From Cepaea nemoralis (Eukaryota; Mollusca; Gastropoda; Stylommatophora; Helicidae): a stretch of 64,000 nt of DNA. Position 1 is the stretch's first letter. Each line of letters starts with the position of its first letter. Below are positions 1-33,629 of the stretch, piece after piece. The notes beneath the pieces were generated by a model. That model was given only the letters and a program-made list of their open reading frames with translations. It searched no databases and was not told the origin of the DNA. The translations under genes and the position numbers were made by a program. The DNA lies in the NCBI GenBank assembly GCA_014155875.1, contig JACEFZ010011708.1, positions 1-64,000 on the forward strand, written 5' to 3'.

Positions 1-262
1 ATAGCAAACTATAAATGACATCGTGGTACTCAGAAGAAACTAGAACCAGTACCACTCACAACAAACTATAAATAATATCACTGTACTCAGAAGAAACTAG
101 AACTAGTATCACTCACAGCAACTATAAATGGCATCACTGTACTCAGAAGAAACTAGAAATAGTACCACTCACAGCAAACTAGAAATGACATCACTGTACT
201 CAGAAGAAACTAGAACTAGTACCACTCACAGCAAACTATAAATGACATGCCTGCGCTCAGGA
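1..262. repeat. ~58-bp tandem repeat, about 4.5 copies
   Basis: Imperfect units carry the motifs ACTAGTACCACTCACAGCAA and CATCACTGTACTCAGAAGAA. The array is probably cut by the left edge of the window, in TSG101 intron 7. I see no coding potential. Confidence 0.85.
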
Positions 263-679
263 TAAACTAGCAGAACAATCAAAATACCCTATATAATGAT
301 GTGTCACAAACTTCACCACTGCACCCCACATCTTATCTAAACTAGATTTTACAGTTACAGTGAGACAGAGACACTGAGGTGATGTAGACCGAGTGTATGA
401 TGATGAAACCCTTGGGTAAAGGCAAACTGAAATTTAGCGAAATTTAGGAGACTAGACTTAAGTTCTTTCCAATTTTAGAACTACAATATTGCTAGTAGTT
501 AGAACTACAATATTGTTAGTAGTTAGTCTAAATTAGGCACCATTTCGGAGGGTGTGACTTTTCTCTCCGACATGAATAATATTCTAGTATTCATCTAATT
601 ATGTTTAAATTAATACATGGATGGAGCAGAATATTTTGCTTTTGTATTTCTGTGATTTATTGATAAGTAACCATTGGAA

Positions 680-1056
680 TGTAAATGAACAAATTAGGAA
701 CAACATGGAAGCGACAGAGATGTGGTTCTTAAGATGAGTGTTGCAAATTCCTTAGACTGGCATAGTAACTATTGCCTGAAAGAGGCTAATGAAACCAGAA
801 CATTATATACAACAATAAGAAAGAGACAAACAGCTTTCTTTGGTCATGTGATGAGAAGAGAGGGATTGGAGAACATCGTTGACAACTGGACAGATCAAGG
901 GGAAGAGAAGCAGGGGCAAATCAAGAGAAATGATGCTGGATGGATTGAGACGGGGGCATGGAGGAATATCATCAGCAGAGTTGATCCAGAACACCAAAGA
1001 TCAAGATCTGTGGAGAGACATAAAAGCCTATGCCAGCTGGCAGGGCATTTGATTGA
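680..1056 (+). mobile_element. LINE 3' fragment, RTE-like family A
   Basis: Broken frames encode NMEATEMWFLR, then KRQTAFFGHVMRREGLENI and AELIQ-like residues. This is the same C-terminal segment found intact at 30985-31467. Several frameshifts and stops are present and there is no RT domain, so it is a 5'-truncated dead copy. Confidence 0.75.
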
Positions 1057-1679
1057 TTGAACCATTGTGAAAAATTATTTTTTAAAATTGGGTGTTCTTT
1101 TTTAAATTCTTCCCCTTCTGATGCCCTGCATCCCCCATTGGAGCATAGGCCATAAACCAGCCCACATCAAGCTGTCCTATCTGTTACTATCTCCTACAGC
1201 TCCCCCCCCCCCCCCTACAAATTATTCACCTCTTTCTCTAATTCTCAAATCACTGCTGAATCACTAGAAATAACACACTATTTACACAATATACATGTCT
1301 GCGTTATTTGTTTCCATATGTCTAGACTCTTCATCTCCAACTGTCTTTCGTCAATCTGTTTGCCAACAATTGTAATCTCTTCTTCCTTTTCTCTTACTGT
1401 TTTCCTCAAACTATTGGACAGAAACGAGAGGTATGGTGCTGTTTTACGTCTGCAAAGCATTTTCAATACCAGTAGCAGTCATTGTTTTCACGTCCTTTTC
1501 TAAAGCAATTCTTTTCTTCAACTGCTCAATTTCATTATCAATTTTCTTTTACTGCTCTATCTTTCTGGCCAGCCAACCAATCTACCTATCTGCCTATCTA
1601 ACAACAAATCAAACAACCCACCAAACAACAAACATAGCCATTAAATAAACTGAGCTAGTCAACTTCTGGTGCTACTTAC

Positions 1680-23504
<21,825 letters not shown>

Positions 23505-24700
23505 GTTGTCGTGTCTTGGTTCACTTCAAGACAAACATTAATCCATACTGCATTAACGATTAATCAGACAACAGAAATAGATTTCTCTGCCTGACGGCCA
23601 TGTTACAAGTAAGGGCCTTCTCAGAAAGGAGAGTTCCGCTTACCATATGTTCCTGGTAACATGAGATAACGGCAATCAATCAATCCATTAGGTGCCGACT
23701 TGACAATGAAATGTTATGAGATAAGGGACTTGGTGCACTGCATACTTGGTAGCAATGAACACAGAAAAAACAGAATGTTTTTCATACTCTATCATTAGTT
23801 AGTTAGTCTCGGTTCCAACTTCACTGCAAAGGGTTGCCCCATTATGATTAATATAATGCTCCTTTCCTGTACCAGTGAATATCACACAAAATGTTCCTCA
23901 CTGTCCCATGTGAAAAGAAGAACAGACAAGAGTCTCGACAAATCATGTATAGTGGTAAGTATCCCCGCCTGTCATACTCTATCGGTATCTAGGTACCTCA
24001 GTAGCTACGTGTTGATTAGGGTTAGGATTAGGACAGTACCTAGTGTCAGAGTCAATTATTGAAACTAGAGTCAGAGTGCATACAGAATGAAACTATACGG
24101 GTGCTCTTTGAATACATGCGTAAGGTAAACGTGTGTATGAGATACATTCTAGCTTTACCAACGATTGCAGACAGGCCCATGTGCAACATGCTGTCATATC
24201 TTCGAGGGCCGCGGGTAAGGAACAACCCTTGTATGAAACTCTCACAGATAAACAGGGCCACAGGATTATAAGAGACAAATCACGGTTGTTTCAGGCAGAT
24301 GACACAGAGAAGTGTGTGTGTGTGCGCGCGCGCGCGCGCTCGAAAACATTAGGAGAGGAGAGGGGTGGGCTAGAAGCACGAGGAAATGTCAGACCTATGC
24401 AAGGTCATAATCACATTGGATCGAGATTGTAGGAATTGTCCTGCATGCAGCGCTGAATGGAAGGTGCAACAAAATACAATAAGGCAGATGTGGGCGATCC
24501 TTTGGGATCATGTGAATAATGGGGAAGAACTAATATACGGCCATTGCCTAGAGAAATGGCGCGTCAGACCGACACTCAGTTTTCCGAGGAAAGACCACAC
24601 GGACACATAATCACATTACAGCGTGGACCATTAGGATTGGGACTCTTTGCTGGTTGTTGAAGATGAGGACAAAGCGCGTAAGAAAATGTCCCGAGTACTG
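23505..24700. other. TSG101 5' flank, no recognised element
   Basis: Sequence upstream of the TSG101 start codon. It should contain the 5' UTR and promoter, but I see no TATA box or other motif I would defend. A short (TG)n(CG)n tract lies at 24315-24340. Confidence 0.5.
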
Positions 24701-24728
24701 TGATGCCGGTTCTTGACTCAACTCTATA

Positions 24729-24732
24729 ATGA

Positions 24733-24805
<73 letters not shown>

Positions 24806-24864
24806 CCTTTTTCAGTCCTGAAGGACTATATAGTTGTGCCGCTGGGGGGGGGGGGGGGGGGGGC
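24729..24864. repeat. (TAG)n microsatellite and G-run
   Basis: About 25 TAG repeats (24731-24804), a short unique spacer and a run of about 18 G (24845-24863). Apparent poly-Ser and poly-Tyr frames are artefacts. Confidence 0.95.
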
Positions 24865-25249
24865 GCACCTGACAGCACTGCTGGTGACTGTATAGTCCAA
24901 TGCGAAAGTGACAATCTCTGCCACAGTTTCCGCATCTGTAAGATGAGGTTGGTCCCGCAGGAAATGACTGCATTTTATGCCTGTGCCTCCTATCCTCAGT
25001 TTGTTGGATCAGATTGCGCCCAAAGAGCACCAGCTCTTACGAGTGAGTCCTTGCTCGGACTGGTTACATAAGCGTTTGTGTTTGTGACGTCAGCTGGGGG
25101 ATTAGTCGACGTTATCCACTGTGTTCGTCTCCTTTGGTTGTTTCCTTGATCAGTGTTGGCTCCTGGGGCGTCTTGTTTGAATGGTTGTAGGCCTTATAAG
25201 GACTGTTTATTTGGTCTTTTTGCCTCCTTTATTGTGTATTGTCTGTAGA

Positions 25250-25740
25250 AGCTTTTCGATGCTTTCATTTTCTTCCTTGCGCCTTTTTTTCTTTTTCGAG
25301 TTTCAGTTTCTGTTGCCTTTCGATTTCTTCTTCCGTTGTTAACCACTGGATGATCTCTCCGCCTTCTATACAGTACGGCTCATCGTGATCGTCATAGTAC
25401 ATGTCCGGGTATTTTACAGGGGTTTGGTGGTTTCCCTTTAAATTTCTTGTTTTCTTTTTCTTCCTTGCGAATTATGAATTCCTTGCGCCTGAGTTCCTCT
25501 TCTGCTCTCTCCGCGAGGAGCTCCTCCAAGGGAGGTGGTGATGGGTACACTGTGCCGTTGTCATGGTGCTCCTCTAGGTTTTCTTCAGAGGTCTGGCGGG
25601 ATATCGGTTTCCCCTTGAGTTTCTTGTTTTCCTTTTATTCCTTGAGTCCTTTGAGTTCCGTTTTCTTGAGTTCCGATTTCCTGTCTATTTCTGCGAAATC
25701 CTCCCAGGTGAATGCTCGGGGCGACGAGGTGTCCTCCATG
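25250..25740 (-). pseudogene. Charged retroelement ORF remnant
   Basis: The reverse strand carries SPRAFTWEDFAEIDRKSELK, PPPLEELLAERAEEELRRKE and related Lys/Glu-rich stretches, interrupted by stops. It lies downstream of the gag-like ORF and may be its decayed tail or a duplicated segment. I do not recognise a domain. Confidence 0.4.
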
Positions 25741-25749
25741 CCGTCTTCG

Positions 25750-26095
25750 TGGTACTGCTTGCTTGCTTGTGTTCATTGGCTTGAGCTCCAACGCGAAGTC
25801 CTGTATGTCGGATGAAGGCATCCTGTTGTCCAACATCAGTGTGATGTCATACCGGACCTGAGTTTTGCGTGAGTATCCGTTGTCCCATGTCTGGCTTATT
25901 GGTGTGCAGACTGGTGGTTCCTCGCCGTACAGGCAGACACTCTCCGACTTCGGAGGAATCGGCGATCCTACTGACTTTAGCCAGGACCCAGAAGGGACCT
26001 GTTGCCCAGGACGCTCGACGAGGACGCGTCAATAGGTCTTGGCCAGTATATAACCCGGCCCTGGTGCCTTGGAAACACCTCTGCGTCCCTTCGTG
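25750..26095. repeat. Dispersed repeat R2, copy 1
   Basis: Highly similar over about 340 bp to 57015-57357, same orientation. Shared stretches are ACATCAGTGTGATGTCATAC, TTATTGGTGTGCAGACT and CCTTGGAAACACCTCTGCGT. The class is unknown; it is possibly a LINE untranslated region. Confidence 0.75.
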
Positions 26096-26422
26096 GTACT
26101 CATCTCGGTTTTCTTCTGATGTCTGGAGGGATATTGGTCTCCCCTTAATCTTCTCTGGCGTTGTCCGACTCCGACTTCGATTCTGGTTCGAGTACCCCCC
26201 TTTCAGTCTTCGATTTCCGACTTGGCTATGTAGGGTGCTTATGGTGCAGCTTTGTAGTTTGTCTTTCGTACTTTGGACTGCTTGTTATCAGCTTCCCGGC
26301 TTCTGATGGGTTAATTGCGTTCGTTTCTTTCTTGATGAGGATTTTCATGTCTGGTCAGATTTGCGCGCTTGTTGAGGCCCGGCGTGATTGTGGTCCCACC
26401 CCGTCATATGGTGCTGTTTCCT

Positions 26423-28020
26423 TCAGGGAGCTTTACCAGTTGTCGTCTCTCCTGGTGTTCCTCCTATTTCCCCGTCTTGACTTGTCGTCGAATCTTCTCG
26501 GTGTTCGCCAGTCTGGTCTTGGTGGTGAGCGATATCGTCTGGTGCTTCTTCTTCTGTTTGTGCCCTTGTATCCTCTGGTTCGGGTGTGGCTGGCTGGGTC
26601 TTGGTCTGGAGCAGGTCGAGCATCTCATGAAAAGTGTCTTGTATTTTGAGTAGCTGTTTATCCGTCTCAGCCTTTATAGTCGCCATTCGAGCAACAAACT
26701 GAGCTATATTCTGCTGAACTTGCTTCATTTCGTCGAGGATGCGCTGAGCGGTCGTTGACTGTATTTCTTGCTGCTTGTCTTTTTCTTTCTCCCTGCTTGA
26801 TAGCCTTTCTTCTGTCTCAGCCTGTATAACAGCCATTCGGGCGACATCCTGTTCAATCTTCTGCTGAACTTGCTTCGTTTCGTCCAGGATGCGCTGAGCA
26901 GCTGTTATCTGTGTTTCTTGCGTCTTGCCTTTCCCTTCCTCCATGGTTTTGAACTGCGTTCTCAGGTCCTTCAGTTGGCCTTCCAGTTGCGCTTTGTCAT
27001 TTTTGGTGAGTCGGTTGGTCGCCTCGTACTGCCTCCTGGCCTCCTTATATGGTAGGTTAGACTTGATGGCGATTTTCATGGCTTCTTTGCTGTCTTGGTG
27101 GCAGGGGCAGCCGAGGTACCTGGCGCCATGGTTGCCGAGGCAGTTGGTACATTTCCTGTTGGTGTTAGGCCTCTTGAAGTCCGAGTCGTTCTTTGCATGC
27201 TGGCACTGACTGTATGGATGGGGTCCAGAGCAGTATCTACACACCTCCACCTCACTCTTGCAAGTGGCACGGGTGTGCCAGAATTTCTGGCACTTAGAGC
27301 ACTGCAGCACTCTCGGTATGTAGTGCTCTGGAACTTATTCTCTCTTGTCCCATCTGATGTACTGAGGGATCAGTCGGTCCTCTGATGTTACGACGACGAC
27401 AGTAGAGGGGATGTTGTTCTTTCCGATGATCCTCTCGGCACTGGTGATCTTGAGCTTGTGATTCTCCCTTGTCAGCATCTCCCTGATCTGGTCGTTGGTG
27501 AGATGGGTCTTGACTCGTTTGATGACCCATCGTTTCATCATGTTGTGTCGGCTGGCTTCCAATAAGATGCCGTGGTGAAGCTTGATGTCGGCTTTCTCAT
27601 CTCGTGCGATCTTCTGTATCAGTGCTGTGGTCTTTGGGTTTTTGTTGAGGGAGACCACTACTCCCTCAGGTGTCTTGCGCAGCTAGTTGATGCCCTGCTC
27701 ATTTTCCAACAGACTGATTATCTTGACCGTTGGTAGCGCCGACAGTTTAGCTTCACCCTCGCTTGTCTGTTTGAGCAGTATTCTGCCGGTGAAGTCCTCA
27801 GATGTTGCTGTTGTTTCCTCCTGTGTGGAGGTCACTGGTAGATTGTGCTGCATCGTCTTGGAGCTGGTACTTCCCGGCTGCTGCTGGCTTGAGTTGTGGT
27901 TTCTTCATCAACTGGGACGGCTTCAGCTGGTGTAGGAGCCGGACTGCTGTTCGTAGATATAGCGTCAGCAGTCGTAGCGGCCTTCCACGCCTCTACCTTC
28001 TTCTCCCCGGCTGTATATAG
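26423..28020 (-). pseudogene. Non-LTR retrotransposon ORF1, gag-like with three CCHC knuckles (broken)
   Basis: Running leftwards from about 28020: a Pro/Ala/Thr-rich start, then SLNKNPKTTALIQKIARD and TAERIIGKNN-type residues, then three zinc knuckles near 27120-27310: CSKCQKFWHTRATC, CRYCSGPHPYSQC and CTNCLGNHGARYLGC. A Gln/Glu-rich, probably coiled-coil tail follows. This is the layout of Jockey/I-group ORF1, which binds element RNA. It is interrupted by in-frame stops at about 27683 (TAG) and 27335-27337 (TAA), plus a frameshift near 27830. No matching ORF2 follows, so it is a dead, truncated copy. Confidence 0.8.
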
Positions 28021-28024
28021 CGCA

Positions 28025-29460
28025 TGTCTCTGCGAGGCATCCTCTGCGTTAACCGATAAGGCGACTTGATCTCGATAGCGCGTCGTGTCGACTGTGATGA
28101 TCGAAAGCATTTGAGGTCTTCCGGTTGGCCTCTTCCATGTGGCACGTTCTCCGCATTGTAGATCTTGGGGAATACGTTCATCCTCCATTCCAGATACATG
28201 GCCCTCTGCTTGAGGAGGGAGTGCACTGTGGTAATATTCGCTCTTTCAAGCACATGTTTGTTTGTTATGTGGTCTTTCCATGATATGCCCGGGATACGTC
28301 TCAGACATCTCATATGGAAGGAATTCAACTTTCTTTCCTGTCGTGAGCATAAAGTCCAGGATTCAGACCCATAGAGTAGTGTGCTAACAACACTAGCTTT
28401 ATATACTTGAACTTTTGTACGCGCTGTTAGTCTATTATTCTCCCAAACTCTTAGTTAGCCTGGAAAGTGTTGTGGCTGCCTTTCCAATGCGTGTGTCGAT
28501 TTCTGTCTCTAAGGAAAGATTATCTGATATCTGACCCCAAATACAAAAACTCATGGACAACCTTCAATTCGTAATGAGAAATTTTGATTGATGGAGGCGC
28601 ACCAGCACCTTATTCCATCACCTGTGTTTTATTTAGGCTCATGGCCGATGGTGAGCCCAAAGTCTCTGCAAGCGGCTGCAAAACGATCTTTGAGCCGTTG
28701 CAGATCTTCTGCTACATGAGTAGTCAGTGCTGCATCGTCTGCAAAAAGTAGTTCTCTTATGCATGTTAATTTTAATTTGGTCTCTGCCTTGAGTCTTCAT
28801 GGGTTAAACAGTTTTCCATCCGATCTTGTATGGAGGTATACGCCTTCATTGGCTGTCCCAAATGCCTGCCTTAAGAGAGCGGCGAAGAAGATACCAAAAA
28901 GTGTAGGAGCATGCACGCAGCCCTGCTTTACTCCACTATTGATGCTGCATGAATGGGATGTTGAGCCATCGAATAAAATGGTCCCCTGCATGTTTTCGTG
29001 AAATGATTTCCCGAGACTTAGCAGGGTGGGTGGACATCCTATCTTCTCAAGGATCTTAAAAAATCCGTCTCTGCTCACGAGGTCAAATGCCTTTGTGAGG
29101 TCGATGAAGGCAATATATAATGGCTTCCTCTGTTCTCTGCACTTCTGGAGCTGCCTGAGTGGAAAAAAATCATATCCATGCTGGACCTGTTAGTTCTTAA
29201 ATCCGCACTTTAATTGCGGGTAGATTCTTTCAGCAATAATGTGTAATCTTTTTAGGAGTACTAGAGCGAAAATCTTGCTTGTAATGCTGAGGAGGGAAAT
29301 GCCGCGATAGTTGTTGCAGTCACTTCTGTCACCTTTGCTTTGATAAATGTAACAATGTTTGCGTCCCTCATATCTTGTGGTACTGATTTTCTTTCCAGCA
29401 GAGCTGCATACTCGCATACAGTTCTGGGATGATTGTTTCTTTGCCACATTTTAACATTTC
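28025..29460 (-). mobile_element. LINE reverse transcriptase remnant (family E)
   Basis: Reading leftwards: DCNNYRGISLLSITSKIFAL (RT motif 1-2), CGFKN, IAFIDLTKAFDLVSRDG, GVKQGC, ADDAALTTH, then LNSFHMRCLRRIPGISWKDH and VLERANI at 28110-28330. The order is right for RT fingers, palm and C-terminus of a non-LTR ORF2. Frames are broken at several places. Confidence 0.8.
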
Positions 29461-29599
29461 GTCGCCGAAATATTTAACTTGCTTCTTTATTTCATCTAAT
29501 TTCTTTATCGACTCATATTTGTTCCATTCCCAGCCTCGCTATAAACCTTGTATTTGATTATTCCCACGGAATACGACCCTTTCTCCTGTTTAACTTTCG

Positions 29600-29825
29600 G
29601 CTCTGTGGCGAAGAGATTACGGACAAAATTAGTAATCCCGCATACCGCGTTTGAAAAACCGCTGTGGGCGATTTGATAGATCTGATATCTATTGATATGA
29701 TAGATAGATTTGATAGATGATTTGGTTTTCATAAAATGGTATGAGTTTCAGGGCTTTTCAGAAAGCAATGACAAACTACTGAACATAAACTTGCAAATAA
29801 ATCACAAACAGCTAAAATGTAAATA
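29600..29825 (+). mobile_element. SINE-like repeat, family S1
   Basis: CTCTGTGGCGAAGAGATTAC, TAATCCCGCATACCGCG and CAGAAAGCAATGACAAACTA match 45305-45525. A GATAGAT microsatellite interrupts the middle. Confidence 0.65.
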
Positions 29826-29829
29826 ATTA

Positions 29830-30440
29830 GATAAATAAATGAAACAAAACCATTCTTAGTCGCCTCTTACAATATGCTGGATAGCTTGCAGTGTTACTAT
29901 TGTATTTGTTTGCTTCTCTTACAAACCCTCGTAAGACACGGGCATAATATACAATTATTTTACTTTAAAATATTGCATGTTTATCATGCATTACACGTAA
30001 CTGTGATCTGAATTTATATAATTGTTACGATTTTATCTAACATTGTCTTCATCTTTTCCTTGAAATTGGATTTGTTTTGTTCTAGTACAAGTATTTATTA
30101 CAATTTCTTGTCTTCTCTAGTCGAACTTACGATTGTTCTGGTGTAGTTTTTGTATGTCATCATCATGTACCATGCCAGTAAAGGTGGGCTGTCGTGATTC
30201 GCATTTCGCACGATATTCAGACTTGGATTCTGTCTGTGTTCATGCACGATAATGCCATCTGTCCAGATATTTATCTCGTTGTCTTCCCTTTTTTCTTTCC
30301 CGGTTAATTGTTCTTGTTGTCTTTTGTATTTACAATGATTTATTTCAATCCTCATCTGCTTTACATAGATCGTACGCCTTAGATATGTTCAGAAACGGAT
30401 TTTCTTACCTCTGTTGATTAGTGGAACTAGAATATTATTA
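29830..30440. other. Intergenic, nothing recognised
   Basis: AT-rich sequence without a recognisable gene or repeat. Confidence 0.5.
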
Positions 30441-30444
30441 TTAT

Positions 30445-30712
30445 ATATGCAACAATAAGAAAGAGACAAACAGCTTTCTTTGGTCATGTAATGAGAAGAG
30501 AGGAATTGGAGAACATCATGACAACTTGAAAGATCGAGGGGAAGAGAGGGAGAGGTAGACCAAGCGAAATGATGCTGGATGGAATGAGACGGTGGCATGG
30601 ACGAATAATATCATCGGCGGAGTTGATCGAGAAAACCAAAGACCGAGATCTATGGAAAGTCATGAACGCCCACGCCAGCCGGCATGGCATTTGATGATGA
30701 TGATGGTTGATT
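30445..30712 (+). mobile_element. LINE 3' end, family A
   Basis: Encodes TIRKRQTAFFGHVMRREELE, GRGRPSEMMLDGMRRWHG and KTKDRDLW, then a GATGATGATGATGG tail. Truncated at the 5' side. Confidence 0.8.
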
Positions 30713-30974
30713 AGATTAGTGAGGTGCGTCAACAACGCACTTCGGAGATGTTTGATAGATGCTCCTATCTCCACCTTAACATCAGCGCCAACATATATGA
30801 GACTGATATCGCCAGTTCTGTGTTAGTTAATCTTTTGTCTGAAATCCAGAATCTTGCTCTAAGTAATTTGATCTTTTGTGCTACATTTTTTGCCGAAATC
30901 TAGATTGATTTATGGTATATAAATTGTTCATTTGAAAAAAAAAAATAGTTTTTGATTTACTGTAGCAAGAGATC

Positions 30975-33540
30975 ATCATCATCATCAAGTGCCCTGCCAG
31001 CTGGCGTAGGCATTCATGGCTCTCCACAGATCTCGGTCTTTGGTTTTCTGGATCAACTCTGCTGCTGATATTCCTCCGTGCCACCGTCTCAATCCATCCA
31101 GCATCATTTCTCTCGGTCTGCCTCTGCCTCTCTTCCCCTCGATCTTTCTAGTTGTCATGATGTTCTCCAATGCCTCTCTTCTCATTACATGACCAAATAT
31201 AGCTGTTTGTCTCTTTCTTATTGATGTATATATTGTTCTAGTTTCATTAGCCTGTTTCAGGCAGTCGTCGTTAGTTACTCTGGCAGTCCAAGGAATTCTC
31301 AACATTCGTCTCAGGAACCACATCTCTGTTGCTTCTAATTTCTTCTTAATTTGTTCATTTACATTCCAAGATTCACTGCCATACAGCAAAACTGGTTCTA
31401 CATAGCATTTCAGCACTTTCTTTCTTACACTCAGTGATAGTGACCTATTGCACAAGATACTCTTCATTTTCTTCTTCTTCTTCTTCTTCTTCTTCTTCTT
31501 CTTCTTCTTCTTCTTCTTCTTCTTCTTCTTCTTCTTCTTCTTCTTCTTCTTCTTCTTCTTCTTCTTCTTCTTCTTCTTCTTTCGGTCGCTTGAAATATGT
31601 CTATAACTGCAATGCTGTCTCTTGAATGAATTGAACTGTCTTTTTCAGTTCACACAGCCGTCCATAGAGTTTATCTTCCACTGTCGTCTCTCTAGGCCAG
31701 AAGGTTTGCCTAGATATGTTATATTTTGGGCAGTCTTGGAGTATGTGCTCTGCTGTCTGCGACGCCAATCCACATGTGCACATGGCTGTTTCACCAATCT
31801 TGAATTTTGTATACATGTGGTTGCGTAATCTATTGTGCCCTGTTCTGAGGCGCATAATAATGACTTGTTCTGGTCTATCCATAACGTGGTAGTCATCTTG
31901 AGCAGGTTTTGGTGGCTTTCTGACTGATTTGATCATTCTTTTCTTTTGGTGGTATTCTTCATTTTCTGAAATGCGGCCTTTGCCTGCCCTATTCTGCTAT
32001 TAATCTCTGTTGTACATCTTCCATCTGATGTTATAAATGTCCCTAGGTATCTAAAATTGTCCACTTGATTAAGAATTTTTCCTTCTATTTCTATGTCACA
32101 TTTTGGTGTCACCATTTTCTTTGATATCATCATTGTTACTGTTTTCTTGATATTCAAGGAGAGTCCTTTCCTTGCATTCTCTGTTACTACAGTGTCCAAC
32201 AATTGTTGTAGGTCTGTTGATTTATCTGCCACCAATACTGTGTCATCTGCATAGCGTATATTATTTATATTATAACCTCCAACTAGTATTCCTGGCATCT
32301 CTTTGATCTCTCTCATTATTACTTCGCTATATAGGGAGAAGAGATCTGGTGACAAGACACATCCCTGTCGTACTCCTAGCTTTATGAGTTCGTAACTACT
32401 CTCTTTATTTCCAATTTTAATTGCTGCTACTTGGTTCCAGTAAATATTCTTTATTATTATTAAATCCTTCCCATCAATGTTGATATCTTCCAACATTTTA
32501 ATCAGCTCATCATGTTTTACTTTACCAAATGCCTTAGTATAATCTATGAAGCATAAATATATGTCTTTCTGTTTCTCTATTGACCTTTCTGTTAGTGTCC
32601 GTAATGTATATATTGCACTGTTTGTGCCCTTTCCCTCCACAAATCTATACTGTTCTTCACTAATTTCCATTTTTATTTTCTTTCTGGTTCTTCTCATTAT
32701 GATTCTGAGCAGAAGTTTAGTGATATGGTTTGTGAGGTTAATTGTGCGAAAATCTTCACATTCAATTGCTCCTGGTCTTTTTGGTATAGCTATAAATACA
32801 GATTTCAGCATATCACTGGGTAGATATCCACTGCTGTAAATATCATTTAACATTTTGGTTAATATATCTACTCCAAATTCTCCCAATACTTCTATTGTGA
32901 TTTCATCTGGACCAGCTGTTTTTCCTTTCTTCATATATTTCATAGCGTCAGCGACTTCTTCTTTTAGAATAGGTGGACCTTCTAAGTTATTTCTTCTGTT
33001 AATTCTTCCCTTTCCCCATCATATAATTATTTTATATACTCATTCCACCTCTTCATTATATCATCTTCCTCCAATAATATCTTTCCTGCTTTTGATTTCA
33101 AACACCCTATATTTATTCTTATTTTTCTTCCCGTGAGCTAATTGATTTGTCTGTGCATAGTTTTTGTATCTTTAATGGCATTTAACTCAATTCTTTTGCA
33201 CTGCTCATTTAACCAACTTTCTTTTGCCTTCCCACATTTATCTTTTATTTCTTTATTTATCTTAGCGTATTCTTGTTTGTCATTTTTACTCTGTTTTCTT
33301 TTGTCCATCAGCACTAAGATTTCTTCATTCATACATTTTTTCTTAGCTATTTGACTTCTCTCCGGTAGGCCTATTATTTCTTTACTAGTTTGATGAATGG
33401 AGTCCCTTAACATTTCCCATTGTTCATTTATACTCTGTATTTTAGCTATTGCATTGTACCTATTTTTCACAGTCACTATGTATTGTTCTTGAATTTCTTT
33501 ATCTACTTTCAGAACCTCTTTATTAAGTCTCATGTTCATA

Positions 33541-33548
<8 letters not shown>
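30975..33548 (-). mobile_element. LINE family A, RTE-like ORF2 (broken), with a nested insertion
   Basis: Reading leftwards: a linker (33548-33138), RT with FRTINLTNHITKLLLRIIMR, CFIDYTKAFGKVKHDEL, GVRQGCVLSPDLFSLYSEV, IRYADDTVLVADKSTDLQQL and FRYLGTFITSDGRCTTEINS, then the C-terminus WFLRRMLRIPWTARVTNDDC and GLRRWHGGIS. RT and C-terminal parts are separated by another LINE at 31473-31955, flanked by a 12-bp duplication. The ORF is also frameshifted near 32950-33138. The endonuclease is missing. The 3' end has an ATG tail (30972-30986). Assignment to the RTE group is from general resemblance. Confidence 0.85.
31473..31955 (-). mobile_element. Jockey-like LINE 3' end with (GAA)n tail, nested in family A
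   Basis: Encodes PEQVIIMRLRTGHNRLRNHM, CTCGLASQTAEHILQDCP and LYGRLCELKKTVQFIQE, then a stop. This matches the C-terminus of the 38065-39603 element. It is followed on its own strand by about 36 GAA repeats (31473-31581). The 12-bp duplication TCTTCATTTTCT stands at 31461-31472 and 31956-31967. Confidence 0.88.

Positions 33549-33582
<34 letters not shown>
33547..33582. repeat. Poly(A) run
   Basis: About 35 A at the upstream border of the family A LINE, followed by an S1-like end (GTCCTGTACAGGATATACAAC). Confidence 0.9.
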
Positions 33583-33584
<2 letters not shown>

Positions 33585-33629
33585 ATTGTTGGGGTTGTCT
33601 GCGACGTCCTGTACAGGATATACAACTAA

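Noticed and set aside
24576..24935. Poly-Tyr and poly-Ser frames
   Set aside because: Encoded by the TAG microsatellite.
25447..26653. Plus-strand frames of 83-162 codons
   Set aside because: Shadow frames opposite the gag-like ORF1 remnant; composition typical of antisense of a Gln/Glu-rich protein.
31434..31625. Poly-Ser frame
   Set aside because: It is the TTC/GAA tail of a nested LINE.
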